Of a stretch of DNA of 64,000 nt, positions 39,395-46,774 are shown piece after piece. How positions within the stretch are numbered: the first letter of the stretch is position 1; every line of letters starts with the position of its first letter. Under the pieces are notes generated by a model. That model worked only from the letters and a program-made list of their open reading frames with translations, ran no database searches and was not told the DNA's origin. Location: NCBI GenBank assembly GCA_016713785.1, contig JADJOM010000003.1:1569501-1633500 (forward strand). Direction: 5' to 3'. Made by a program: the position numbers and the translations under genes. The DNA is from Gemmatimonadota bacterium (GTDB taxonomy: Bacteria > Gemmatimonadota > Gemmatimonadetes > Gemmatimonadales > GWC2-71-9).

Positions 39395-41475
39395 AAACGG
39401 GATTCCTCGAGGGCGGTGCGGGCGGCGGCGACGACGGGGGCCCAGGCACCCCGGGCCGGCTGCCGGAAGAGGCGCGCGGTCGGGTACCAGGGACTGTCGG
39501 AGCGGTCGAGCAGGTAGCGCCAGCAGCAGGTGTGCGACAGCAGGATCCAGGTGGGCCGGCCCAGGGCCCCGGCCAGGTGCGCCACCGCGGTGTCGACGGT
39601 GACCACGAGGTCGAGCTCCTCCATCACCGCCGCGGTGTCGGCGAAGTCGCCGAGCCGCGGGGCCAGGTCGGTGACCCCCGCGGCGGCGAGTGCGGCCGCC
39701 TCGTCGGCGGGGCCGCCCACCTGGAGCGCGTACCAGTCCACGTCAGGCAGCGCGAACAGCGGCGCAAGCTCGGCCAGCGGGAGGGAGCGGAAGCGGTTGT
39801 TGGTCTGGGCCGGCGACCCGCCCCACGCCACGCCGACGCGGCGCCGGCCGGTGCGCGGCAGCGCCAGCGCCTCCGGCCGCGTCGGGGCCGCGAGGTAGGG
39901 GATCGTGGCCGGGATGGTCTCGAGGGTGGTGCCGAAGCGGTGCGGCAGGCTCATCAGCGCCACCTTGTAGTCGGCGCGCACCGCGCTCGCGTCCTCGCCC
40001 ACGAACTCCGCCACCCCGGCCAGCCCCGCGAGCAGCCGCCGCAGCGGCGCCTGCACCTGCAGCAGGACCCGCGCCCCCGCGGCCGCGAGCAGCGGGACGT
40101 AGCGGCAGAAGTGGATGGTGTCGCCGAACCCCTGTTCCCAGTACACCAGCAGGGTGCGGCCGGCGAGCGGCTCCCCCTGCCACGCGGGCAGCGCGGACGG
40201 CACGGGCCGCAGCCGGCGCCGCGCCGCGGTGAAGCGCCACTCGAATTCCCGCCACCCTTCCTCATACTGGCCGGTGCGCAGCAGCGGCAGCGCCAGGTTC
40301 CAGTGGGCCTCGCTCCAGTCGGGCCGGAGGGCGATCGCCCGGCGGCAGGCGGCGATCGCTTCCGCGTGGCGGCCCAGCTCCCCCAGCGCGCGCCCCAGGG
40401 TGGCCAGCGCCCCGGGCGTGTCGGGCGCGAGCCGGAGCGCCGCCTCGGCCGCGGGCACCGCGGCCTCGTAGTCCCCCTGGTCCGACAGCGCCACGGCACG
40501 ATTGCTCCGCGGCTCCACCGCGCGGGGATCGCGGGCCACGGCGGCGTCGAACCAGCGCAGCGCCTCGGCCGGGTGCCCCAGGTCGAGGTGCACCGCGCCC
40601 AGGTTGCACAGCGCGAGGACATGGCCGGGTTCGAGCGCCACCGCCCGCTCCAGCACCGGGAGGGCGTCGGCGTGGCGGTCCACCGAGCGCAGCGCGGCAC
40701 CCAGGTTGGCCAGGGCGAGGACCGAGTCGGGGCGGAGCCGGTGGGCGTGCTCGAACTGCCGCAGCGCCTCGACGGCATCCCCGCGGCGGAGCGCCACCAC
40801 CCCGAGACCGGTCTGCACGTCGAAGTCGGCCGCGGCCAGCCGGGCGGCCTCCGCGTAGGCGCGGCCGGCGCCATCGAGATCCCCAAGATCGGTGCGGATG
40901 GTCCCGAGCAGGGTCCAGGCCGTGGCGTGCGACGGCTCGGCGGTGACCAGCGCGAGCAGTTCGGCCGCGGCCTCCGGCAGGTGGCCCGCCACGCAGAGCG
41001 TGCGGGCCAGAGCCAGGCGTGACACCAGCTGGGCGGGGTTGCGGGCCAGCGCGGCGCGATAGGCCGTGCTGGCCTCGTCGAGCTCCCCATTGGCTGCCAG
41101 CGCGGCGGCCAGATTGTGCAGCACCTCGGGATCGCCAGGCATGCCGGCCAGCGCCTGACGGTGCGCGGCCACGGCGGCGGCGGGCTCCCCGAGGGCGGCC
41201 AGGACGTTGCCGAGCGAGGACTGCGCGGCGGGAAAGCTGGGCCGGCGGGCCAGGGCCTGCCGGATCTGCCGCGCGGCGGCGGGGAGATCCCCACGATGGA
41301 AGGCCGCGAGCCCCAGCAGGTGCAGCGCGTCGGGGTGCCCGGGCTCGGCGGCCAGGACCGCGCGGTAGCAGAGCTCGGCGTCGGCGAGCCGGCCGGCCTG
41401 ATGGTGGCGGACGCCTTCCTCGAGCCGTGCGGCGGCGGGCGCGGGGCGGCTGGTCGCGGCGGTCTTGGGAGCCAT
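39391..41475 (-). CDS. TPR-glycosyltransferase fusion (GT9-like C-terminal domain), copy 2
   Basis: The 694-residue paralogue of the gene at 35.8-37.9 kb. Roughly ten TPRs (about residues 15-400; e.g. VLALCNLGAVHLDLGHPAEA) lead into the hinge GQYEEGWREFEWRFTAARRR and a GT9-like domain with LAGRTLLVYWEQGFGDTIHF and MEELDLVVTVDTAVAHLAGA, then GRPTWILLSHTCCWRYL. The end resembles the ADP-heptose transferase fold. It is the first gene of an operon read towards flgL, with the start codon only two bases from a predicted sigma-54 transcript start. No ribosome site is evident, so the start is less sure. Its role is probably transfer of sugar to flagellin; fliC is divergent, 286 bases away. Confidence 0.85.
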   Translation of the reverse strand: MAPKTAATSRPAPAAARLEEGVRHHQAGRLADAELCYRAVLAAEPGHPDALHLLGLAAFHRGDLPAAARQIRQALARRPSFPAAQSSLGNVLAALGEPAAAVAAHRQALAGMPGDPEVLHNLAAALAANGELDEASTAYRAALARNPAQLVSRLALARTLCVAGHLPEAAAELLALVTAEPSHATAWTLLGTIRTDLGDLDGAGRAYAEAARLAAADFDVQTGLGVVALRRGDAVEALRQFEHAHRLRPDSVLALANLGAALRSVDRHADALPVLERAVALEPGHVLALCNLGAVHLDLGHPAEALRWFDAAVARDPRAVEPRSNRAVALSDQGDYEAAVPAAEAALRLAPDTPGALATLGRALGELGRHAEAIAACRRAIALRPDWSEAHWNLALPLLRTGQYEEGWREFEWRFTAARRRLRPVPSALPAWQGEPLAGRTLLVYWEQGFGDTIHFCRYVPLLAAAGARVLLQVQAPLRRLLAGLAGVAEFVGEDASAVRADYKVALMSLPHRFGTTLETIPATIPYLAAPTRPEALALPRTGRRRVGVAWGGSPAQTNNRFRSLPLAELAPLFALPDVDWYALQVGGPADEAAALAAAGVTDLAPRLGDFADTAAVMEELDLVVTVDTAVAHLAGALGRPTWILLSHTCCWRYLLDRSDSPWYPTARLFRQPARGAWAPVVAAARTALEESRL

Positions 41476-41487
41476 GCGGGGGGCAAG

Positions 41488-41503
41488 GGCAAGCGGCGTA
41501 CCG
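41488..41503 (-). promoter_or_regulatory. Sigma-54-like element upstream of the TPR-glycosyltransferase operon
   Basis: Minus-strand CGGTACGCCGCTTGCC has GG-N10-GC, TAC and TTGC, and is nearly the same as the fliL element (TGGTACGCGCGTTGCC). The predicted transcript start is only two bases before the annotated ATG, which would make this mRNA almost leaderless. Either that is real, the start codon is misassigned, or the match is chance. Confidence 0.5.
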
Positions 41504-41528
41504 CTCGGTGCCGATCGGGGTTGGCGCC

Positions 41529-41555
41529 CCAAGCGATTGCCCTGCAATGACTTGA
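41529..41555. promoter_or_regulatory. 27-base palindrome between the TPR-GT operon and fliC
   Basis: CCAAG-CGA-TTGC-CCT-GCAA-TGA-CTTGA matches the fliL element at seventeen of eighteen dyad positions, with the same three-base spacers. It is 25 bases upstream of the sigma-54-like box of the glycosyltransferase operon and 91 bases upstream of the fliC -35 box, so it could act on either gene. Confidence 0.6.
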
Positions 41556-41645
41556 TCAACGGCTCGGGGCGCCGCCGATCGGGGGCGGACCGGTACGAAT
41601 TGCCGCCAGCGCTCCCGGCACCCGGCGGAAACGACCCCCCGGGCC

Positions 41646-41672
41646 TCAAGTTCGACCCCGCCCCGCCGATAC
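41646..41672 (+). promoter_or_regulatory. Sigma-28-like promoter of fliC
   Basis: TCAAGTTC and GCCGATAC are separated by eleven bases, as in the sigma-28 consensus (TAAAGTTT-N11-GCCGATAA). The transcript would start near 41,680, leaving a structured leader of about 80 bases before the flagellin start codon. Confidence 0.85.
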
Positions 41673-41673
41673 G

Positions 41674-41761
41674 TGGAGGCAGACGGTCACACCGGACCGT
41701 CAGACCGCAGTGCCGGAGCAGGGACGCCCCGGAGCGCAGGGCACTCAGGAGAAGTCGCTAT
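41674..41761 (+). promoter_or_regulatory. GGA-rich, structured 5' leader of fliC (possible CsrA target)
   Basis: This leader contains six GGA triplets, including one in the ribosome site AGGAG. It also has two potential stems: GACGGTC/GACCGTC (41,682-41,701) and AGTGCC/GGCACT (41,709-41,745), the second ending three bases before the ribosome site. CsrA binds GGA in loops or at the ribosome site and FliW antagonises it; fliW is encoded in this locus. Binding here is inferred. Confidence 0.45.
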
Positions 41762-42874
41762 ATGAAGATCCAGACCAACATCTCGGCCAACAACGCGTAC
41801 CGGAACCTCGCCGGGACGTCGATGAACCTGCAGAAGAGCATCGAGAAGCTCTCCAGCGGGTTCCGGATCAACCGGTCGGCCGACGATGCCGCGGGCCTGG
41901 CGATCGCGAACAAGCTGCGCAGCGACATCCGTTCGCTGCAGTCGGCGCAGCGGAACGCCTCGCAGGCGTCGGCGATGCTGCAGATCGCGGACGGCGCGGT
42001 GAACACGATCAGCGGGATGCTGGACCGGCTCAAGGAGCTGGCCACCCAGGCCAACTCGGCGAGCATCGGCGCGGAAGCGCCGAAGCTGTCGGCGGAGTAC
42101 CAGAAGATCACGCAGGAAATCGACCGCATCGTGGCCACCACCAAGTATCAGGGCGCCAGCCTCGTGAACGGCACCTTCGGCGCGACGGTGAACACCTCCT
42201 CGACCGCCCTGGCGGCCACGGGCGTGTCCAAGGTGACCCTGAACGGCGCGGCGGCCGGGTCCTACACCCTGGCGGCGGCGGCGTCGGCGGCGACGCTGAG
42301 CGCGGCGACCGGCAGCCAGATCATCACCGGCATCAGCACCTCGGCCAACGGGTCGGCCACGTTCGACAAGTTCGGCATCACGGTCAACGGCGGGTCGAGC
42401 TGGGTCGGCGCGCTGGCGCTCAACGGCACCAACGTCACCGTCGGCGCCACCACCCAGGCCGACTTCATGGTCTCCTCCAGCGGCTCGTACGGCGTCGGCG
42501 GCCAGGACCTGGTGTCGGTGTCCGCGTCCAGCCTCAACCTCTCGGTGAGCGCGCTGGGCCTGACCACCGGCGGCACGGTGCTCGACAGCATGACCAACGC
42601 CGCGGCCGAGCTGACCAAGATCGACAGCGCCATCACCCTGGTGAACACCGCCATCGGTGACCTGGGCGCCGCGCTGAACCGGTTCGACTACTCGAGCAGC
42701 AACATCACCTCGGTGATCCAGAACTTCACCGCGGCCGAGTCGACGATCCGCGACGCCGACATGGCGCAGGAGATGACCGTCTTCACCAAGAGCCAGATCC
42801 TGCAGCAGGCCGGTACGGCGATGCTGGCGCAGGCCAACCAGGCGCCGCAGAGCATCCTCAAGCTGCTCCAGTAG
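41762..42874 (+). CDS. fliC: Flagellin FliC
   Basis: The filament subunit, 370 residues. The N-terminal D0/D1 is classical: MKIQTNISANNAYRNLAGTS, SIEKLSSGFRINRSADDAAG and MLDRLKELATQANSASIGAE. The C-terminus has STIRDADMAQEMTVFTKSQI and LAQANQAPQSILKLLQ. The middle (about residues 135-280) is short and rich in Ser, Thr, Gly and Ala, giving many candidate O-glycosylation sites. It has its own sigma-28-like promoter and a strong hairpin after its stop. It is the only flagellin seen here. Neighbouring sugar-transfer and methylation genes suggest that the surface domain is modified. Confidence 0.97.
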   Translation: MKIQTNISANNAYRNLAGTSMNLQKSIEKLSSGFRINRSADDAAGLAIANKLRSDIRSLQSAQRNASQASAMLQIADGAVNTISGMLDRLKELATQANSASIGAEAPKLSAEYQKITQEIDRIVATTKYQGASLVNGTFGATVNTSSTALAATGVSKVTLNGAAAGSYTLAAAASAATLSAATGSQIITGISTSANGSATFDKFGITVNGGSSWVGALALNGTNVTVGATTQADFMVSSSGSYGVGGQDLVSVSASSLNLSVSALGLTTGGTVLDSMTNAAAELTKIDSAITLVNTAIGDLGAALNRFDYSSSNITSVIQNFTAAESTIRDADMAQEMTVFTKSQILQQAGTAMLAQANQAPQSILKLLQ

Positions 42875-42907
42875 CCCGGAGCCCGCTTCAGGTGACCTGA
42901 CGCACGA

Positions 42908-42939
42908 CCCCCGGCAACCGGAGCACCGGTTTCCGGGGG
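42908..42939 (+). terminator. Strong hairpin after fliC
   Basis: CCCCCGG-C-AACCGG pairs with CCGGTT-T-CCGGGGG around the loop AGCA: thirteen base pairs with one mismatch, 33 bases past the fliC stop. A U tract is lacking, as is common in very GC-rich genomes. It may end or protect the abundant flagellin mRNA; some read-through would be needed for fliD, which has no clear promoter of its own. Confidence 0.65.
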
Positions 42940-42979
42940 CTCGTCGTCGCAGCAGACCCACGGACCGAGGACCCGCATC

Positions 42980-45340
42980 ATGGCGACATCGAGCAGCTCC
43001 GTCTCCGGGCTCGTCAGCGGCATCGACTACCGCTCGCTGGTGGACCAGATCATCACCAACGAGGGGGTCGGCGCCACCCGGCTCCGGGACCAGGAGAAGA
43101 AGCTCCAGGCGCAGCTCACCGCCCTGGGCAAGTACAAGGAGCTCGTCACCGCGCTGCAGACCGCCACCAAGGCGCTGCAGGACGGGTCCGCCTTCGACGC
43201 CGTCTCGGCCACCACCGCCGCGCTCTCCGGCACCCGCACGGTGGTCTCCGCCACCGGCAGCCGCACCGCCGCCCCCGGCGTCTACCGGGTGGGCGTCACC
43301 GCGCTGGCCAAGGCCCAGAAGCTCGGCAGCGGCTGGACCGCGAGCCCGAGCACCGCGCTCGGCCTGACGGCCGGCAGCTTCACCGTCAACGGCGCCACGA
43401 TCACCGTGGACGCCAACGACACCCTGACCAGCATCCGCGACAAGTTCAACGCCGCCAACAGCGGCACCGGCGCGAGCAAGGTCACCGCCTCGATCCTGCA
43501 GGTGAGCGCCACCAACTACCGCCTGGTCCTCACCAGCGACGAGACTGGCGTGGCCGGCATGACGCTGACGGACGTCTCGGGCGGGGTCCCGCAGGCGCTC
43601 GGCTTCACCAACGGCAGCAACCAGATCCTCGGCAGCGCGCTCCTCGTGGCGGGCGCCGACGCCCAGTTCACGGTGGACGGCATCGCCATGACGCGGTCCA
43701 GCAATACCGTGACCGACGCCATCCAGGGCGTCACCCTCTCCCTCACGGCGGAAGAGGCGGGCGCGGTCACCAGCGTGAGCATCGAACGCTCCTTCGATGG
43801 CGCGCAGAAGGCGGTGCAGGCCTTCGCCGACGCCTGGAACAAGCTGGTGGACTTCACCAAGGAGCAGCGGACCCCGCCCAAGGAGGGCGTCGCCGCGCCG
43901 ACGCTGTACAACGAGTCGCTGCTCCGCACCATCTCGGCCTCGCTGGCGCGCACCCTGCTGACGGGGGTGCCCGGGGCCCAGGCCGACCTCGCCACGGCCG
44001 GCATGGCCGGGCTGAGCATCGGCCAGGACGGCAAGCTCACCCTCAACGCCACCAAGCTCGAGACCGCCTTCAAGGGCCGGCTCAACGACCTGCGCACCCT
44101 GTTCAGCCAGGTGGGCACCGCCACCGACGCGCGGGTGAGCTACGTCAGCTCCGGCAGCGACACCCAGCCCGGCACCTACGCCGTGGACATCACCCAGGCG
44201 GCCACCCAGGCCCTGCTGCTCGGCACCGGCTTCAGCGGCACCTATGCCGACGACGGCACCGCCGACACCCTGACGGTCACCGAGAAGGGGAGCGGCGCGG
44301 CGGTGAGCATCCAGCTCACCAACGGCATGACCACCGCCCAGATCGCCAGCGCGCTCACCAGCGCCTTCGGCGCCTCCGTCAAGCACAAGGTCGCCACCGG
44401 CACCGTGCTCTACGGCGACGCCGCCGGCACCGTCCCGATGACCGGGACCACCAAGTTCTCCGAGCTGCGGAGCGCCGGCGGCGGGACCTTCGGCGTGGTG
44501 GACGGCCAGACCATCGCCTTCAGCGGCAAGCGCGGCGACGGCACCACCTTCGCCGGCACCTTCAGCATCACCAGCGCCAGCAGCCTGACCGTGGGTGACC
44601 TGGTCACCCAGGTGCAGGCGGCGTACGGCAGCGGGGCGGCGGTGAGCGTGAGCGGGGGCCAGATCGTCGTGGAGGACGGCCAGGGCCGCACCTCGCAGCT
44701 GGCGCTCACCCTGACGCCCGGCAACGAGGGGGGCGGCACGCTCGACTTCGGCGCCACCACCACGCTCGCCACCGGCCGCCCGATCCTCTCGCTCGCCGCC
44801 TCGGACGTGGGCGGACAGCTGCAGGTGAATGCCACCGCCTGGGGCAGCAGCCCGGGCTTCACCCTGGCGTACACCGCGGGCGGCGCCGACGGCACCGCGC
44901 AGCTCGGGCTGGCGGCCGGCACCTACAGCGGGCTCGACGTGACCGGCACCATCGGCGGCTACGCCGCGACCGGCGCGGGCCGCACCCTCGTGGGCGGGGA
45001 CGGCACCGCGGTCGAGGGGCTGACCCTGAGCTACACCGGCACCGCCACCGGCGCGGCGGGGTCGGTCAGCGTCACCCTGGGCACCGCGGCGCAGCTGCAG
45101 CGGGCGCTCGACAGCTGGCTCGAGGCCAATGCCGGCACGATGGCCAAGAAGGAGGCCTCCCTCACCGGCCGGGTGAAGACGCTGGAGGACAAGGCGCTGC
45201 TCATCGACGCGCGGCTCGACCGGCGCCGGGAGAGCCTGCTCAAGCAGTTCGCCCAGATGGAGACCGCGATCGCCCGGCTGCAGCAGACCTCGAGCAGCGT
45301 CACCGCGATGCTGCAGTCCTTCAGCAAGTCGAGCAGCTGA
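42980..45340 (+). CDS. fliD: Flagellar filament cap protein FliD (enlarged)
   Basis: FliD (HAP2) caps the filament and folds incoming flagellin. The N-terminus SSVSGLVSGIDYRSLVDQII and the C-terminal part (KTLEDKALLIDARLDRRRES, LLKQFAQMETAIARLQQTSS) are the D0/D1 helices of the family. At 786 residues it is much longer than E. coli FliD (468); the additional region (about 300-690) is Ala/Gly/Thr-rich beta sequence, giving larger exposed leg domains. It follows fliC after a hairpin and is two bases from the next gene. No sigma-28-like element was found in the 40 bases between hairpin and start. Confidence 0.94.
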   Translation: MATSSSSVSGLVSGIDYRSLVDQIITNEGVGATRLRDQEKKLQAQLTALGKYKELVTALQTATKALQDGSAFDAVSATTAALSGTRTVVSATGSRTAAPGVYRVGVTALAKAQKLGSGWTASPSTALGLTAGSFTVNGATITVDANDTLTSIRDKFNAANSGTGASKVTASILQVSATNYRLVLTSDETGVAGMTLTDVSGGVPQALGFTNGSNQILGSALLVAGADAQFTVDGIAMTRSSNTVTDAIQGVTLSLTAEEAGAVTSVSIERSFDGAQKAVQAFADAWNKLVDFTKEQRTPPKEGVAAPTLYNESLLRTISASLARTLLTGVPGAQADLATAGMAGLSIGQDGKLTLNATKLETAFKGRLNDLRTLFSQVGTATDARVSYVSSGSDTQPGTYAVDITQAATQALLLGTGFSGTYADDGTADTLTVTEKGSGAAVSIQLTNGMTTAQIASALTSAFGASVKHKVATGTVLYGDAAGTVPMTGTTKFSELRSAGGGTFGVVDGQTIAFSGKRGDGTTFAGTFSITSASSLTVGDLVTQVQAAYGSGAAVSVSGGQIVVEDGQGRTSQLALTLTPGNEGGGTLDFGATTTLATGRPILSLAASDVGGQLQVNATAWGSSPGFTLAYTAGGADGTAQLGLAAGTYSGLDVTGTIGGYAATGAGRTLVGGDGTAVEGLTLSYTGTATGAAGSVSVTLGTAAQLQRALDSWLEANAGTMAKKEASLTGRVKTLEDKALLIDARLDRRRESLLKQFAQMETAIARLQQTSSSVTAMLQSFSKSSS

Positions 45341-45342
45341 CC

Positions 45343-45645
45343 ATGCCCGCCAACCGCATCCGGCCGATCCTTTCGGCCATCGTGGACCTGGCGCGCGTGG
45401 ACGCCCCGCAGGCGCTGGAGCTGGCGCTCTGCGAGGCCCGCGGCCTGGCCTCTGACGCCGGCCAGCGGCGCGACCCGGCGCTGCTCCAGGCGCTGCAGGC
45501 CGACCTGCAGCGGACCCTCGCGGTCCTGGAGCGGGAGCAGCAGCAGGTGGCGCGCGAGCTCGGGGCCCTGCAGCGGGAATCGCTGCAGCGGCAGGGCTAC
45601 CGGTCACCCCTGGCCCGGACCCCGGCCATCGACTGGCGCGGGTAG
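45343..45645 (+). CDS. Small helical protein, possible FliT-like chaperone
   Basis: A 100-residue, charged, helical protein (IVDLARVDAPQALELALCEA; LQRTLAVLEREQQQVARELG) located between fliD and fliS, exactly where FliT, the export chaperone of FliD, is found in many bacteria. FliT sequences diverge strongly, so no motif proves it. The start is two bases after the fliD stop, implying coupled translation. The C-terminal Pro/Arg-rich tail is probably disordered. No signal peptide or membrane helix. The assignment is by position and helix content only. Confidence 0.65.
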   Translation: MPANRIRPILSAIVDLARVDAPQALELALCEARGLASDAGQRRDPALLQALQADLQRTLAVLEREQQQVARELGALQRESLQRQGYRSPLARTPAIDWRG

Positions 45646-45667
45646 CCCCCCGGGGCCCGGCGTTGCT

Positions 45668-45693
45668 TCAAAGATCCCCGGGCGTGCCGATAC
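45668..45693 (+). promoter_or_regulatory. Sigma-28-like promoter of fliS
   Basis: TCAAAGAT and GCCGATAC with ten bases between (one fewer than at fliC). The start codon of fliS is 53 bases beyond the -10 box. Confidence 0.75.
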
Positions 45694-45745
45694 TGGAGGG
45701 GTCCGCAGGAGCGTCACCGTCTCGCATCGTCCGTGGAGGTCCTCC

Positions 45746-46150
45746 GTGAGCTACGCTGGCGTCGCCAAGTACCAGCAGAACGACGTCTTCTCGATGTCGC
45801 CCGCCCGCCGCCTCGTGTTCCTGTACGGACAGGTGGTGGCGAACCTGCGGCAGGCGGGCCGGTTCCTCGAGCGGGGAGAGGTCGAGGCCCGTTCCCGCGC
45901 CCTCACCCGGGCCCGCGACATCATGGGGGAGCTGCTCTGCACCCTCAACTTCCAGGAGGGGGGCGAGATCGCCGCGAACCTGGCCAGCCTCTATCTCTGG
46001 ATGATGGACGAGACGCTGGAAGTGGACCGCCGCCGGGACCCGAAGCGGCTGGAGCGGCTCACCGCGATGGTCGCCGAGCTGCATGCGGCCTGGGAACAGG
46101 CGGCCGCGCAGGTGCCGGAGCTGCACCCGGCGGCGGCCGTCGGCGAGTAG
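45746..46150 (+). CDS. fliS: Flagellin export chaperone FliS
   Basis: FliS binds the C-terminal helix of flagellin and keeps it unpolymerised before export. The 134-residue protein has the family start AGVAKYQQNDVFSMSPARRL followed by VFLYGQVVANLRQAGRFLER (about residues 4-43) and LASLYLWMMDETLEVDRRRD (about 79-98), the 'nL..LYdym...l..an...d' pattern. The start is GTG with GGAGGT five bases upstream. It has its own sigma-28-like promoter and is followed by a perfect ten-base-pair hairpin. Confidence 0.95.
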   Translation: MSYAGVAKYQQNDVFSMSPARRLVFLYGQVVANLRQAGRFLERGEVEARSRALTRARDIMGELLCTLNFQEGGEIAANLASLYLWMMDETLEVDRRRDPKRLERLTAMVAELHAAWEQAAAQVPELHPAAAVGE

Positions 46151-46164
46151 CCCCGCAGGACCGA

Positions 46165-46188
46165 CGGGCCCGGCCGGTGCCGGGCCCG
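46165..46188 (+). terminator. Ten-base-pair hairpin after fliS
   Basis: CGGGCCCGGC and GCCGGGCCCG pair perfectly around the loop CGGT, 15 bases past the fliS stop. No U tract follows. It separates fliS from the first FlgM-like unit. Confidence 0.6.
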
Positions 46189-46203
46189 CCCCGAGGTTGA
46201 GAC

Positions 46204-46230
46204 CCAAGTGCTTGCCGAGCCGGGACTTGC
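46204..46230. promoter_or_regulatory. Partial flagellar palindrome upstream of the first FlgM-like gene
   Basis: CCAAG-TGC-TTGC-CGA then GCCG-GGA-CTTGC: the left arm is the full CCAAG-N3-TTGC, the right arm retains GC and CTTG but not AA. It has the same 27-base length as the fliL element and lies 65 bases before a sigma-28-like -35 box. It could be a diverged site or chance. Confidence 0.35.
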
Positions 46231-46294
46231 CACGCGGCCCGGCAGCAACACCCGCCCCACCCCGCCGCACCTGCCGCCCGGTCGTTTCTGCCCC

Positions 46295-46321
46295 TCAAGG
46301 TTTGCCGGTCCCGGACGATAC
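46295..46321 (+). promoter_or_regulatory. Sigma-28-like promoter of the first FlgM-like gene
   Basis: TCAAGGTT and GACGATAC separated by eleven bases, differing from the fliC copy by C to A in the second position of the -10 box. The ATG of the gene is 36 bases downstream. Confidence 0.7.
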
Positions 46322-46356
46322 TGTCCGGGAGAGGGACCTTGCAGCTGGGAGGCAGC

Positions 46357-46656
46357 ATGTCAGTCCAGGCGATCCAGACATCGAATGTTGAGCGGGTTCC
46401 GGCGGTCCAGCCGGGCCATGGCGCCCCGCGCGGGCGAGCCGAGGGGCACGCCCCCGCGGCACCACAGGACCAGGTCCAGGTGTCGGAGGAGGGGCGGCGG
46501 CTTTCCGCCGCGGCTTCCTCCAGCGCCTCCACCCTCTCGGGGACGGCAACGGCCACCGAGAGCGGACAGGGGCTGCAGCTGGATCCGCGCAAGCTCCGGG
46601 AGCTGGCGGGCATTCGTGCCCCGTCGGACCCGGTCCGCGCCGACGACCGAGAGTAA
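46357..46656 (+). CDS. FlgM-like protein lacking the sigma-binding C-terminus
   Basis: A 99-residue, low-complexity, probably disordered protein. Its first half resembles the FlgM-like protein encoded just downstream: both have a DQVQxSExxR block (DQVQVSEEGRR here, DQVQLSEQARA there), the type of motif seen in FlgM N-termini. The second half (LDPRKLRELAGIRAPSDPVR) lacks the helix that grips sigma-28. The ATG with GGGAGG upstream was chosen over an in-frame TTG six codons earlier. It has its own sigma-28-like promoter and a hairpin after it. It may be a decayed FlgM duplicate, an export decoy or a different late protein. Confidence 0.6.
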   Translation: MSVQAIQTSNVERVPAVQPGHGAPRGRAEGHAPAAPQDQVQVSEEGRRLSAAASSSASTLSGTATATESGQGLQLDPRKLRELAGIRAPSDPVRADDRE

Positions 46657-46679
46657 TCCGCACCACCGGTGCCGCGACG

Positions 46680-46703
46680 GGCCGGGCCCCCGGTGGCCCG
46701 GCC
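46680..46703 (+). terminator. Hairpin between the two FlgM-like genes
   Basis: GGCCGGGC and GCCCGGCC pair perfectly across the loop CCCCGGTG, 24 bases after the first FlgM-like stop. It lies just before the sigma-28-like promoter of the second gene and probably insulates the two units. Confidence 0.5.
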
Positions 46704-46725
46704 GCGAGGGATGGCTGTATTCCCC

Positions 46726-46752
46726 TCAAGTCCCGGGCCGGCATGCCGACAG
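46726..46752 (+). promoter_or_regulatory. Sigma-28-like promoter of flgM and the cheY-cheZ-kinase genes
   Basis: TCAAGTCC and GCCGACAG with eleven bases between. The start codon of flgM is 23 bases from the -10 box. No other promoter was found before cheY, so this probably drives everything to the receiver gene at 51.6 kb. Confidence 0.65.
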
Positions 46753-46774
46753 TTGAGTCACAACGAGGAGTCCC

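Noticed and set aside
35781..39449. One giant minus-strand protein covering the methyltransferase and TPR gene
   Set aside because: The upstream part is an out-of-frame shadow of the double methyltransferase gene; the TPR gene starts at a GTG overlapping that gene's stop.
35781..41475. Tandem DNA repeats in the TPR genes interpreted as a CRISPR or satellite
   Set aside because: The repetition is at protein level (34-residue TPR units), inside open frames; DNA units are diverged and not spaced like CRISPR repeats.
42000..45600. Very long open frames on the minus strand opposite fliC and fliD
   Set aside because: They are shadows produced by GC-rich third positions. Products are His/Gly/Arg/Ala/Val-rich without domains, while the plus strand encodes clear FliC and FliD.
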